Below, piece after piece: positions 1 to 7,896 of a DNA stretch of 18,038 nt (its first letter is position 1; each line of letters opens with the position of its first letter). Position numbers and translations under genes: made by a program. The notes under the pieces were generated by a model. That model made no database searches, was not told the DNA's origin, and worked only from the letters and a program-made list of their open reading frames with translations. This DNA comes from Candidatus Levyibacteriota bacterium (GTDB taxonomy: Bacteria > Patescibacteriota > Microgenomatia > Levybacterales > UBA12049): the NCBI GenBank assembly GCA_023245475.1, contig JAHFKF010000018.1, positions 1 through 18,038 of the forward strand, read 5' to 3'.

Positions 1-2
1 CG

Positions 3-254
3 TTGGAGATTATAAAATATGAAGATGAAACACCAAGTCCCGTGGTGGTTTCTCTGGCCCCTAACGAAATGGGGGGAACATTTGGAGAGGTACAAAAAGT
101 TGAGTATTTCTGCTTAAACCCATATGAACCATTATATTTAATGCAACCTGAGGCTAAGTCTCAGAATAAGTATACAACTAATTTAGTAACTGATGAACAA
201 CGAGATTGGTTGGTCACAACGCTGAGCAATATAAACAAATTTGGTATGAGCTAA
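3..254 (+). CDS. Unrecognised protein, C-terminal part (probably cut by the window edge)
   Basis: An open frame of 83 codons ends with TAA at 252-254. It opens on a TTG at the very edge of the window and has no stop before it, so this is probably the C-terminal part of a longer protein that begins outside; a true TTG start cannot be excluded. The visible peptide is soluble-looking and mixed acidic/basic, with the stretches EIIKYEDE near the start and NLVTDEQRDWLV near the end. There is no signal peptide, membrane segment or metal-binding motif. I do not recognise the family. It is followed by 70 bases containing the uvrA promoter, so it is probably not in one operon with uvrA. Confidence 0.5.
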   Translation: MEIIKYEDETPSPVVVSLAPNEMGGTFGEVQKVEYFCLNPYEPLYLMQPEAKSQNKYTTNLVTDEQRDWLVTTLSNINKFGMS

Positions 255-257
255 ACA

Positions 258-286
258 TTGCTATAGTCACACTTTTCCTCTATAAT
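258..286 (+). promoter_or_regulatory. Sigma70-type promoter of uvrA
   Basis: A -35-like TTGCTA at 258-263 (4 of 6 consensus bases) is separated by exactly 17 bases from a perfect -10 TATAAT at 281-286. The predicted transcript start near 293 leaves a leader of about 32 bases before the uvrA ATG. The only Shine-Dalgarno-like sequence is a weak AAAAGG at 308-313. I see no SOS LexA-type box with confidence. Confidence 0.75.
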
Positions 287-324
287 GGGTGGTCACAGAA
301 GGGTAGCAAAAGGCATAGAACATT

Positions 325-3273
325 ATGGACAAAATTATCATCAAGGGTGCACGCGAGCACAACCTCAAGAACATCGATTTAGAAATTCCAAAAAATAAGC
401 TTGTGGTTTTAACAGGGCTTTCTGGGAGTGGCAAATCTTCCCTTGCCTTTGATACCGTCTATGCTGAAGGACAGCGTCGCTATGTTGAAAGTCTTTCATC
501 ATATGCCAGACAGTTTCTTGGCACAATGAAAAAGCCGGATGTTGATCTTATTGAAGGCCTCTCCCCTGCTATTTCAATTGACCAGAAATCAACCAGTCAC
601 AATCCCCGCTCAACGGTGGGAACCGTGACTGAAATTTATGATTACATGAGACTTCTCTTTGCTCGGGTTGGACATCCTCATTGTCCCAACTGTGGTAGAG
701 AGATTGCCAGACAATCACGTGAACAGATTGTAAACGCGATCCTGAAAATGGCTGACACACATAAGGAATTTGGCGGAAAACCACTCCGAACGTTAATCTT
801 GGCTCCATTGGTCAAAGACCGAAGAGGAGAATACACAGATCTCTTTGCGAGTTTGAAGAAGCGTGGGTACAGTAAAGTCCGCATTGATGGCAGAATTTTT
901 AATGTTGATGATGATATTGTGCTTATCAAAACCAACAAGCACAGCATTGATCTTGTCGTTGATGCGATGGTTATCAGTAAAGAGACAGAGCGAACAAGAC
1001 TTGCAACGGATGTTGAACAAGCATTGCAGTTTGGAAACGGTGAACTGACCGTTGCACTGATCAAAGACGCGTCATTTGAAATTCCAGACAAACCACAAGA
1101 ACTAGAAGACCATCTGTTCTCAGAAAAATTTGCTTGTCCTGTCTGCAACATTTCTCTTCCTGAAATCGAGCCACGAATCTTTTCATTCAACACCCCACAC
1201 GGGGCGTGTCCAACATGTGCTGGTCTTGGACGAGTACTCACGGCAGATCCTTCCCTTATCCTCAATGACAACTTAACCATTAATGAAGGCGGTATCATCC
1301 CCTTCTACAATATCGCCGAAAGTGATACGTGGTTTGCCAGAACCTTTAAAACATTTTGTGATGAAAATAATATTCCTCTTACTGTTCGCATTAAAGACCT
1401 TTCGGAAGAAAAGAAAGAGTTACTGCTCAATGGCACGGGCAAAAAATCTTACTACGTCGAAGGTGAAAATCGCTATGGTCATGAGACTGTCATTAAAGAA
1501 TCTTTCAGAGGAGTTGCTTGGGAGCTCAAGAGAAAATATAACGAATCAGACTCACAGTTTATGAAAACACAACTGGATAAGTTTATGAGATTTGAAGTCT
1601 GTCCTGCTTGTGAAGGTGGACGTCTCAAAAGAGAAGCATTGTCAGTAACGCTCAATGGCAAATCAATTGTTGCTGTATCAACCATGTCTATTGAAAACGC
1701 ATTGAAATTTATTGATACCTTGCCAGCACTGCTCTCAGCACGGGAATCAGAAATTGGCAAGATGATCTTACGTGAGATCAAACAACGGTTATCATTCTTG
1801 GTTGATGTCGGACTTGATTATCTGACTCTCGCTCGTACAGCTTCCACTCTTGCGGGAGGAGAAGCACAACGCATCCGGCTTGCTTCCCAAATTGGAAGTG
1901 GTTTGACAGGTGTTCTCTATGTCCTTGATGAACCATCAATTGGACTACATCAACGAGACAATAGTCGACTTATTGAGACATTAAAGAAGCTAAGAGATTT
2001 GGGAAACACGGTGCTTGTTGTTGAACATGACGAAGATACCATGGCTGCATCTGATTATATCTTTGACTTTGGTCCAGGAGCTGGAGAGCATGGTGGTAAA
2101 ATTATCGCTCAAGGAACAATTGATGAGATTAAGAAAAACAAAGATTCCATCACGGGAAACTATCTGTCAGGGAGGAAGAAGATTAAGATTAGAAGAGCAA
2201 ATGAATCTGTCATCCTGGAGGGAGGCATAAACCGACCGATAGGATCTCGTGATTCTATCGCTACGCTCCAGAATGACAATAAATCATTGAAAATTATCGG
2301 TGCCTCCGAGCACAATCTCAAGGACATCACGGTAGAATTTCCCCTGAATAAACTCATCGTTGTAACAGGTGTTTCAGGCGGTGGAAAATCAACACTGATC
2401 AATGACATCCTGTACCATGCTTTGATGCAGCTAAAGAATCCCTACCATCCACAAAAGCCTGGCAAATTCAAAGAACTTCTTGGCAATGAAAACATACGCA
2501 GTGTCTTTGCAATTGATCAGTCCCCTATTGGGCGTACACCTCGCAGCAATCCAGCAACCTATACTGGCGCTTTTTCATATATCAGACAAATCTTTGCTCA
2601 AACCAAAGAAGCAAAACTACGAGGCTATGACGTCGGACGATTTTCGTTTAACGTCAAAGGTGGCCGCTGCGAAGCTTGTGAAGGAGAAGGACAGATTAAG
2701 ATTGAAATGCAATTCATGCCGGATGTGTACATCACCTGTGAAGTGTGCCTTGGGAAACAATATAACCAAGAAGCGCTCGAGGTACTGTTTAACAACAAAA
2801 GCATTGCTGACGTCCTTGCCATGAGTGTCTCAGAAGCACTCAACTTCTTCTCTTTCTCAGCACCGCTGGCACATAAGTTAGCAACCTTGCAGGATGTGGG
2901 ATTGTCATATATTAAGTTAGGTCAACCAGCACCAACGCTTTCTGGAGGAGAAGCACAACGAGTGAAGCTCGCCAGTGAATTGTCTAAGCGTGGACGGGAT
3001 GCATTGTATCTTCTTGATGAACCAACCACAGGTCTTCACTTTGCAGATCTTGAAAAGCTCTTGTATGTTCTCCGCAAGCTTGTAGATCAAGGCAATTCAA
3101 TCATTGTCATTGAACACAACCTTGATGTCATCAAAAATGCTGACTATATCATAGACCTTGGTCCTGAGGGTGGAGAAAAGGGTGGACAAATTGTCGCAAC
3201 AGGAACCCCTGAAGAAATTGCTGCCAACCCCAATAGTTGGACAGGCAAATTCTTGAAGAATGTATTAAAATAG
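325..3273 (+). CDS. uvrA: Excinuclease ABC subunit UvrA
   Basis: The ATPase of nucleotide excision repair: as a dimer with UvrB it scans DNA for bulky lesions and loads UvrB, after which UvrC incises. Two ABC ATPase modules are complete. Module 1 has Walker A GLSGSGKS at residues 31-38, signature LAGGEAQ at 509-515 and Walker B YVLDEP around D535/E536. Module 2 has Walker A GVSGGGKS at 682-689, signature LSGGEAQ at 872-878 and Walker B LLDEPT around D898/E899. Cysteine pairs at C271/C274 with C295/C298 and at C782/C785 with C805/C808 form the zinc modules; further CxxC pairs lie at 120/123 and 426/429. At 982 residues it is about 40 longer than E. coli UvrA, partly through a basic linker (about 617-654) between the modules. 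Start: the N-terminus MDKIIIKGAREHNLKNI aligns with E. coli UvrA from residue 1. No uvrB or uvrC is adjacent. The protein appears intact and functional. Confidence 0.98.
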   Translation: MDKIIIKGAREHNLKNIDLEIPKNKLVVLTGLSGSGKSSLAFDTVYAEGQRRYVESLSSYARQFLGTMKKPDVDLIEGLSPAISIDQKSTSHNPRSTVGTVTEIYDYMRLLFARVGHPHCPNCGREIARQSREQIVNAILKMADTHKEFGGKPLRTLILAPLVKDRRGEYTDLFASLKKRGYSKVRIDGRIFNVDDDIVLIKTNKHSIDLVVDAMVISKETERTRLATDVEQALQFGNGELTVALIKDASFEIPDKPQELEDHLFSEKFACPVCNISLPEIEPRIFSFNTPHGACPTCAGLGRVLTADPSLILNDNLTINEGGIIPFYNIAESDTWFARTFKTFCDENNIPLTVRIKDLSEEKKELLLNGTGKKSYYVEGENRYGHETVIKESFRGVAWELKRKYNESDSQFMKTQLDKFMRFEVCPACEGGRLKREALSVTLNGKSIVAVSTMSIENALKFIDTLPALLSARESEIGKMILREIKQRLSFLVDVGLDYLTLARTASTLAGGEAQRIRLASQIGSGLTGVLYVLDEPSIGLHQRDNSRLIETLKKLRDLGNTVLVVEHDEDTMAASDYIFDFGPGAGEHGGKIIAQGTIDEIKKNKDSITGNYLSGRKKIKIRRANESVILEGGINRPIGSRDSIATLQNDNKSLKIIGASEHNLKDITVEFPLNKLIVVTGVSGGGKSTLINDILYHALMQLKNPYHPQKPGKFKELLGNENIRSVFAIDQSPIGRTPRSNPATYTGAFSYIRQIFAQTKEAKLRGYDVGRFSFNVKGGRCEACEGEGQIKIEMQFMPDVYITCEVCLGKQYNQEALEVLFNNKSIADVLAMSVSEALNFFSFSAPLAHKLATLQDVGLSYIKLGQPAPTLSGGEAQRVKLASELSKRGRDALYLLDEPTTGLHFADLEKLLYVLRKLVDQGNSIIVIEHNLDVIKNADYIIDLGPEGGEKGGQIVATGTPEEIAANPNSWTGKFLKNVLK

Positions 3274-3290
3274 AAATACTCAAAGGAAAT

Positions 3291-3352
3291 GTCATCCCGA
3301 ATTTATTTCGGGATCTCATATCTTTAAGATGCTGAATCAAGTTCAGCATGAC
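3291..3352. repeat. Dimeric palindromic REP/BIME-like element
   Basis: Two 26-base half-elements, at 3291-3316 and 3327-3352, lie as inverted copies around a 10-base centre; 19 of 26 positions agree when one is reverse-complemented. Each half folds into its own hairpin with an 8-bp stem and 5-base loop (3294-3301 with 3307-3314; 3329-3336 with 3342-3349). The differences in the stems are compensatory (C-G against G-C, and C-G against T-A), so pairing is preserved. The ends are GTCAT and ATGAC. No T-run follows either stem, so it is not a standard intrinsic terminator, although it sits just after uvrA. It resembles REP/BIME units, which in other bacteria are mobilised by RAYT (TnpA-REP) transposases; that link is inference here. 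Confidence 0.75.
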
Positions 3353-3371
3353 AAAGTATATCATTACATTC

Positions 3372-5186
3372 ATGAAAGCCCAATTTTTCTCTCTACTGAT
3401 AACCCTTGCTTTTTTTCTGCTTATTGTCTTTCCTCCCAACGCCACGGCTGCCACCAACTTCACCACAGACTATCATGTGACATACACCGTCCAGTCAAAT
3501 GGCAACACACAAGCAAAACTTGATGTAACACTCACCAATACTACTTCACAATTTTATGCTTCCTCGTATAAAATGCAGCTAGGCTTTGACGAACTAAGCA
3601 ATGTCAAAGCAGCCGATTCAGAAGGGCCAATCAAAGCAACTGTCACCAAAAATAGTGATGGCTATCTCATTGGACTTGCTTTCAACAAAAAATCCGTAGG
3701 AAACGGCTCAAAACTACCGTTTACGATTACCTTTGATACACCAACAGTCGCCAAGCAGTACGGCAAAATCTGGGAAATTAATATTCCTGGCATTGCCAAT
3801 CCTGAGGATTTTAGTAATTTTACCGTTTCCGTGGTAGTGCCACCTTCCTTTGGTCAAGCAAGATATATCAAACCTAACCAACCGAGTAACAATTTGACGT
3901 TTAGCAAAGACCAACTTGGTAAATCAGGCATTTCGATGGCTTTTGGTTCAGAGCAATTGTTTAACTTCGATCTTAGCTACCATCTTAAAAACGATAAGGT
4001 CTACCCAATCAGCACAGAAATTGCCCTCCCACCAACGACCAATTATCAAGATGTTTCTATTACGGAAATGAATCCTGAACCAGTTAACGTTACCGAAGAC
4101 GAAGACGGTAATTGGATTGCAGAGTATCGACTATTGCCCGCACAAAAAATGGATATACTAGTGAGTGGCGTGGCTCAGTTGCGTCTAACACCCAAAGAAC
4201 AAGAATTGCCACTAACAGAATACAATGAATATCTAAAACCGCAACCATATTGGGAAGCTGATAAAAATGAAATTAAAGAACTTGCCCACGAGTTACGAAC
4301 ACCTCAAGCAATTTATGAGTATGTGAGAAAAACACTGAGTTACGATTTCTCCAGAGTCACGGATAATCAGCCACGGCTTGGTGCAATGGGCGCTCTGCAA
4401 AATCAAAAATCTGCCGTCTGCCGTGAGTTTACTGATTTATTTATCGCCATTGCCAGAGCTTCTGGCATTCCTGCCCGTGAAGTCAACGGGTATGCATACA
4501 CTGAAAATGCTAAACAGCGACCAATATCTCTCACTCGAGACATACTCCATGCTTGGCCTGAGTATTACGACAAAGAGAAAAAGACATGGATTATGGTTGA
4601 CCCCACATGGGGAAGTACGACTGGTGGAGTTGATTACTTCAATGTTTTAGACTTTGATCATTTCGCCTTTGCAATTAAAGGTCGAGAGAGTAATTATCCA
4701 ATACCTGCTGGTGGATATAAATTACTAAGCGAGAAGGATGCCAAAGATGTCGATGTATCATTTGCCCAAACAGCTCCTATTATTCAGGCAACCGACGTCA
4801 TTACCGCTGATTTCCCCAAGACTGCTATAGCGGGACTCCCTGTGGTTGGTAAAGTCACTGTGAAAAACTCTGGCCCACAAGAGATTCCTCCAAGCGTCCT
4901 CTCAATTACCTCAACCACGCTGCTGCCAACCGACCAAATCATAGGCACCAAAACAATCCCTCCATTCGGACATCAGACATGGGATGTCGGTTTCAGACCA
5001 ACAAAATTTTTGACTAATGAACAAATGCAATTTACGTTACGACTTGGAGAACATGAGAAAACACATTACGTTACCGTTGCGCCTTTCTTTATGACAATCT
5101 GGGGCATTGGTGCACTGCTTCTTGCAGTTTTGAGCTTAAGTCTTGTAATTATTTTTTTCAAAATTCGTCATTTTAAACTCAGATAA
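3372..5186 (+). CDS. Secreted, membrane-anchored transglutaminase-like protein
   Basis: A 604-residue extracytoplasmic protein with a transglutaminase-like (papain-fold) core. From the ATG at 3372 it has a classic signal peptide: MK start, hydrophobic core about residues 5-20, and an ATA/A cleavage site near residue 26. A beta-rich region of about 300 residues follows. The core carries C350 in AVCREF, H393 in LHAWPEYY and D410 in MVDPTWG, so the Cys-His-Asp triad is intact. A further beta-rich, possibly Ig-like, region precedes one membrane segment at about 572-596 and a short basic tail. An in-frame ATG at 3348 is possible but lies inside the palindromic repeat and would put eight residues before the signal peptide, so I prefer 3372; neither start has a Shine-Dalgarno sequence. 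Bacterial members of this superfamily are mostly proteases, amidases or cross-linking enzymes; the substrate is unknown. It lies 98 bases after uvrA. Confidence 0.85.
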   Translation: MKAQFFSLLITLAFFLLIVFPPNATAATNFTTDYHVTYTVQSNGNTQAKLDVTLTNTTSQFYASSYKMQLGFDELSNVKAADSEGPIKATVTKNSDGYLIGLAFNKKSVGNGSKLPFTITFDTPTVAKQYGKIWEINIPGIANPEDFSNFTVSVVVPPSFGQARYIKPNQPSNNLTFSKDQLGKSGISMAFGSEQLFNFDLSYHLKNDKVYPISTEIALPPTTNYQDVSITEMNPEPVNVTEDEDGNWIAEYRLLPAQKMDILVSGVAQLRLTPKEQELPLTEYNEYLKPQPYWEADKNEIKELAHELRTPQAIYEYVRKTLSYDFSRVTDNQPRLGAMGALQNQKSAVCREFTDLFIAIARASGIPAREVNGYAYTENAKQRPISLTRDILHAWPEYYDKEKKTWIMVDPTWGSTTGGVDYFNVLDFDHFAFAIKGRESNYPIPAGGYKLLSEKDAKDVDVSFAQTAPIIQATDVITADFPKTAIAGLPVVGKVTVKNSGPQEIPPSVLSITSTTLLPTDQIIGTKTIPPFGHQTWDVGFRPTKFLTNEQMQFTLRLGEHEKTHYVTVAPFFMTIWGIGALLLAVLSLSLVIIFFKIRHFKLR

Positions 5187-5508
5187 CGCCATTGTTCCTC
5201 CGATTCTTACAAACGCATTCACTTCGATTCCATGAACCATATATTCTAATTATACTGCTGAGTCTCGCAACTAATCTGTAACACGTAGATGAATAAAAAA
5301 TCTCCTATCTCTGTAGATAAGTGTAATAGATATTATATAAGTCTTTTCTTTTTACTTTTCATCTGATAATCTAGATGAATCGTTCTTTTTTGAGCTCATC
5401 GGACGTCTATTCCTTCAAGTTAAGGAACTTGTATCATACACTTGCCGCACTTGTGGTAAGTATTCTTGTGGTACAGAGAAGAATATCATTTCGCTACATA
5501 GCATCACT
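5187..5508 (+). promoter_or_regulatory. Gene-poor leader before the surface-protein gene
   Basis: This 322-base stretch has no long gene. It holds several small inverted repeats. TTCATCT/AGATGAA is at 5358-5364 and 5373-5379. TTCCTT/AAGGAA at 5410-5415 and 5422-5427 overlaps CAAGTT/AACTTG at 5416-5421 and 5426-5431; the last two stems exclude each other. A 9-base direct repeat CTTGTGGTA occurs at 5450-5458 and 5465-5473. TATCAT (5484-5489) and TATACT (5251-5256) resemble -10 boxes, but neither has a convincing -35 partner, so I cannot place the promoter. There is no Shine-Dalgarno before the ATG at 5509. Confidence 0.4.
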
Positions 5509-5512
5509 ATGA
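5375..5512 (+). CDS. Possible 45-residue small protein or leader peptide
   Basis: ATG at 5375 opens 45 codons ending at TGA 5510-5512, which overlaps the ATG of the following surface-protein gene by the 4-base ATGA typical of translational coupling. The peptide starts MNRSFLSSSD and has a hydrophobic centre (LAALVVSILVV) and a basic end (VQRRISFRYIASL), so it could be a tiny membrane peptide. Against it: there is no Shine-Dalgarno, no recognisable family, and such short ORFs arise by chance. The 9-base direct repeat of the leader falls in frame here and encodes LVV twice. Low confidence. Confidence 0.2.
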   Translation: MNRSFLSSSDVYSFKLRNLYHTLAALVVSILVVQRRISFRYIASL

Positions 5513-7851
5513 AATACAAATTTATTGTTGTTATTTTGTTGTTGTTAGGAGTTGGTACGATTACTGTATATGCTTTTTCATCAAGGCAACAGCAATCAAA
5601 ACCATCTCTCTCCTCGCCTTCTCCTACAACCTCAAAACAGTCTCCGCCTCTTCAAAAAGAAGTCTTAAGCTCTGAAAAAACTAATGATACATTCGTCACC
5701 TACACAACTTCTCCCCCATCATCCCTGACAGCAATACTTGCAGGACAAGGAATTACCGTTTCTGAAGGACTTACGCCCACCATTAGTAATGTTGGTGTGC
5801 TCTCTTTTCAAGGACAAACAGGAGCGCTGACGCTAACAGGCACTGACGGGATAGCAGTTGATGGATTACAAATTACTAATACAGACAAAGGAAGCGATCA
5901 GAAAATCTTTAAAACAATCACTGCGGGAAATACAAGTTTTACCGCGCAGAGCAATACGGATGGATTGTCATTTGCATCAGGTTCAGGGATTACCGTAAAT
6001 GCTAATGCTGATACAAAAACGATTAGCATCGGACACAGTTTATTTAACCTTCTGAATCCCTTTGGACTTTTGTATGCAGCAACCACACAGACCATTGGAT
6101 CTCTTGCCCCAGGAACGGCAGGATATCTTCTCCAAGCAGGAATTAATGGCTTACCTTCATGGGTTGCGCCAAGTGCATTTACGACAACCGAACTTGCTTT
6201 CTCAGCAATTACAGGAGGCACAAGCTTGAGCAAAGCTCTTGTCATAGGGAATGGCTCTACACTGAATGCAACAGGAAATGGAGTTATCAATGCAACACGG
6301 TTACTCGGATTTACATGGGGTTCTCCTGACGTTATTGGTAACCAAGCATCCAATAGCGCTTTCTTTACCTCTCTCACAACCTCTGGAACCAATACCTTTA
6401 CAGGACTTAGTTCTGGTATTGCTCATTTGTCTTCTTCAGGAGTGATTTCGTCTTCAGCGGTAAATCTAGCAACTAGTGATGTGGCAGGGCTTCTTTCTTT
6501 GGCAAATGGTGGAACAGGAGCAACAAGCGCCGCAACTGCAAGAACCAATCTAGGACTCATCTCAGGAGGTGCTGGAGACATTTGGGTAAAGAAGGCTGGA
6601 GACACAATGACAGGCAATTTAACAATCGATGGATCAGTCAATGGCGACACTCTTTTGGTAACCAAAAATTCTTCAAATCAAGCGAATGCAACAGCAAGAA
6701 TTCAGATTAAAAACGATATTAATACAACTGGTGGCTTTGATGTATATTCTTCAGGTTTCTCCAATGCAACATTCCGTGATAAAGTTGTGTTTAATAGTAC
6801 AAAAGGAATTAATTTTCTGACAGATGGAGGAACTGCGGCTGGTGGTACTGATGGGATTAGTTTTGTGTTAGGTGGTTATAACAATGCTGCTCAATTCAGG
6901 ATGAACACTACTGGTTTTTTTGATGTCAATAAAATTGCTAGTCTTACAACAAATGGCACCCTTTCTCTGATCCCCAATGGCACGGGGTATACAATTATTG
7001 GTGACGCAGGAACAAGTTCTCATTCGTTTAATACCAATGATGATTTGTTTGTGAGTGGCCGGCTTGAAGTCGATGGGATATCTTACTTTGATAGTGATGT
7101 TCGTATGGGAGCATCCTTATGTCTCAAAGCAGGAAGTAGTGCCTGTGCAGGGAATACCGCTGGAACACTCTATGCGACTAACACAACCGTGCAAGCAGCC
7201 GACCTTGCAGAAAACTATATCTCCGCGCAGAAGCTTGAGCCAGGTGATGTCATCATGCCTGAAGGACACAACGAAGAAGCACTTATCAAGACAACCCGTC
7301 CGTATGCGTCACAAACAATTGGTATCGTTTCAACAAAACCAGGAGTGACACTAAATTCAGATGCAAAGACCAGTGATGCATATCCTAACATGTACCCTGT
7401 TGCTCTTGCCGGACGCGTGCCAGTCAAAGTTTCAACTGAAAACGGAGCAATTGCTGTAGGAGACTTACTGACGACATCATCAATACCAGGTGTTGCCATG
7501 AGAGCAACAAGAAACGGAGCAACGATCGGTAAGGCACTCCAAGTATATTCAGACAAAGATGTCGGAAAGATTATGGCATTTGTTACACTCACGTCTTCCG
7601 TAGATTCACAAGAAGTGTTTGCAGATAAATCGTCTCCAACAGTTGGAGAAGGAGTTCTCAACAAAGACCAAACCAGTGTTGAAATCCCAAGTAATGTCAT
7701 TACAGAAAAATCAAAAATCTTTATTACCCCCACGACACTTACGGAGTATCCTTTAGTAGTTATTGCCAAAAATACAGGGAAATCATTTACTATCAAAATT
7801 GCCAAAAAAGCTACAGAAGATATTCACTTTGACTGGTGGATCGTTAACTAA
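5509..7851 (+). CDS. Large secreted or anchored surface protein with tail-fibre-like motifs
   Basis: A 780-residue protein predicted to lie outside the membrane. Residues 5-22 are a hydrophobic signal or anchor segment without an AxA-type cleavage site or lipobox Cys, so an N-terminal anchor is likely. A Ser/Pro/Thr/Gln-rich linker runs to about residue 55. A long low-complexity beta-rich stalk follows, rich in Gly, Thr, Ser and Asn. Within it, residues 333-350 (NGGTGATSAATARTNLGL) and about 361-373 (KKAGDTMTGNLTI) are motifs known from phage tail fibres. A distinct C-terminal part starts at DLAENY (565-570), continues through YPVALAGRVPVKVSTENG and ends in FDWWIVN. I recall this combination from large CPR surface proteins, but cannot check. 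No catalytic motif is seen. Likely role: adhesin, fibre or glycan-associated surface protein. The preceding 320-base leader suggests separate control; the next gene starts 45 bases later behind its own promoter. Confidence 0.75.
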   Translation: MKYKFIVVILLLLGVGTITVYAFSSRQQQSKPSLSSPSPTTSKQSPPLQKEVLSSEKTNDTFVTYTTSPPSSLTAILAGQGITVSEGLTPTISNVGVLSFQGQTGALTLTGTDGIAVDGLQITNTDKGSDQKIFKTITAGNTSFTAQSNTDGLSFASGSGITVNANADTKTISIGHSLFNLLNPFGLLYAATTQTIGSLAPGTAGYLLQAGINGLPSWVAPSAFTTTELAFSAITGGTSLSKALVIGNGSTLNATGNGVINATRLLGFTWGSPDVIGNQASNSAFFTSLTTSGTNTFTGLSSGIAHLSSSGVISSSAVNLATSDVAGLLSLANGGTGATSAATARTNLGLISGGAGDIWVKKAGDTMTGNLTIDGSVNGDTLLVTKNSSNQANATARIQIKNDINTTGGFDVYSSGFSNATFRDKVVFNSTKGINFLTDGGTAAGGTDGISFVLGGYNNAAQFRMNTTGFFDVNKIASLTTNGTLSLIPNGTGYTIIGDAGTSSHSFNTNDDLFVSGRLEVDGISYFDSDVRMGASLCLKAGSSACAGNTAGTLYATNTTVQAADLAENYISAQKLEPGDVIMPEGHNEEALIKTTRPYASQTIGIVSTKPGVTLNSDAKTSDAYPNMYPVALAGRVPVKVSTENGAIAVGDLLTTSSIPGVAMRATRNGATIGKALQVYSDKDVGKIMAFVTLTSSVDSQEVFADKSSPTVGEGVLNKDQTSVEIPSNVITEKSKIFITPTTLTEYPLVVIAKNTGKSFTIKIAKKATEDIHFDWWIVN

Positions 7852-7853
7852 TT

Positions 7854-7882
7854 TTGCTGAACACGATCATCTGTAGTACAAT
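7854..7882 (+). promoter_or_regulatory. Promoter of the glycoside hydrolase gene, with very short leader
   Basis: TTGCTG at 7854-7859, a 17-base spacer and TACAAT at 7877-7882 (5 of 6 consensus) make a good sigma70-type promoter directly after the stop codon of the surface-protein gene. The -10 ends 14 bases before the ATG at 7897, so the predicted leader is only about 7 bases, too short for a Shine-Dalgarno sequence. The -35 closely resembles that of uvrA (TTGCTA). Confidence 0.65.
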
Positions 7883-7896
7883 AGACAGATCCTTAT

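Noticed and set aside
678..1298. 206-codon open frame on the minus strand inside uvrA
   Set aside because: It lies wholly within the conserved uvrA coding frame, its translation has no recognisable domain, and it has no start signal or neighbour context; it is a mirror of uvrA codon bias.
3294..3349. Palindromic element as the uvrA transcription terminator
   Set aside because: Each hairpin has an 8-bp stem, but neither is followed by a T-run, and the two-part inverted structure fits a repeat unit better. It could still affect message stability.
5410..5431. A known riboswitch class in the leader
   Set aside because: The stems are short and I recognise no conserved aptamer core; it is kept only as an unexplained alternative-hairpin observation.
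7055..7348. 97-codon plus-strand frame within the surface-protein gene
   Set aside because: It overlaps the conserved C-terminal module of the surface protein in another frame and has no recognisable content or ribosome-binding site.
5898..7805. Minus-strand open frames of 164, 80 and 196 codons opposite the surface-protein gene
   Set aside because: They are antisense to a long low-complexity gene rich in Thr, Ser, Asn and Gly codons, which rarely give stops on the other strand. Their translations are low-complexity and carry no motif.
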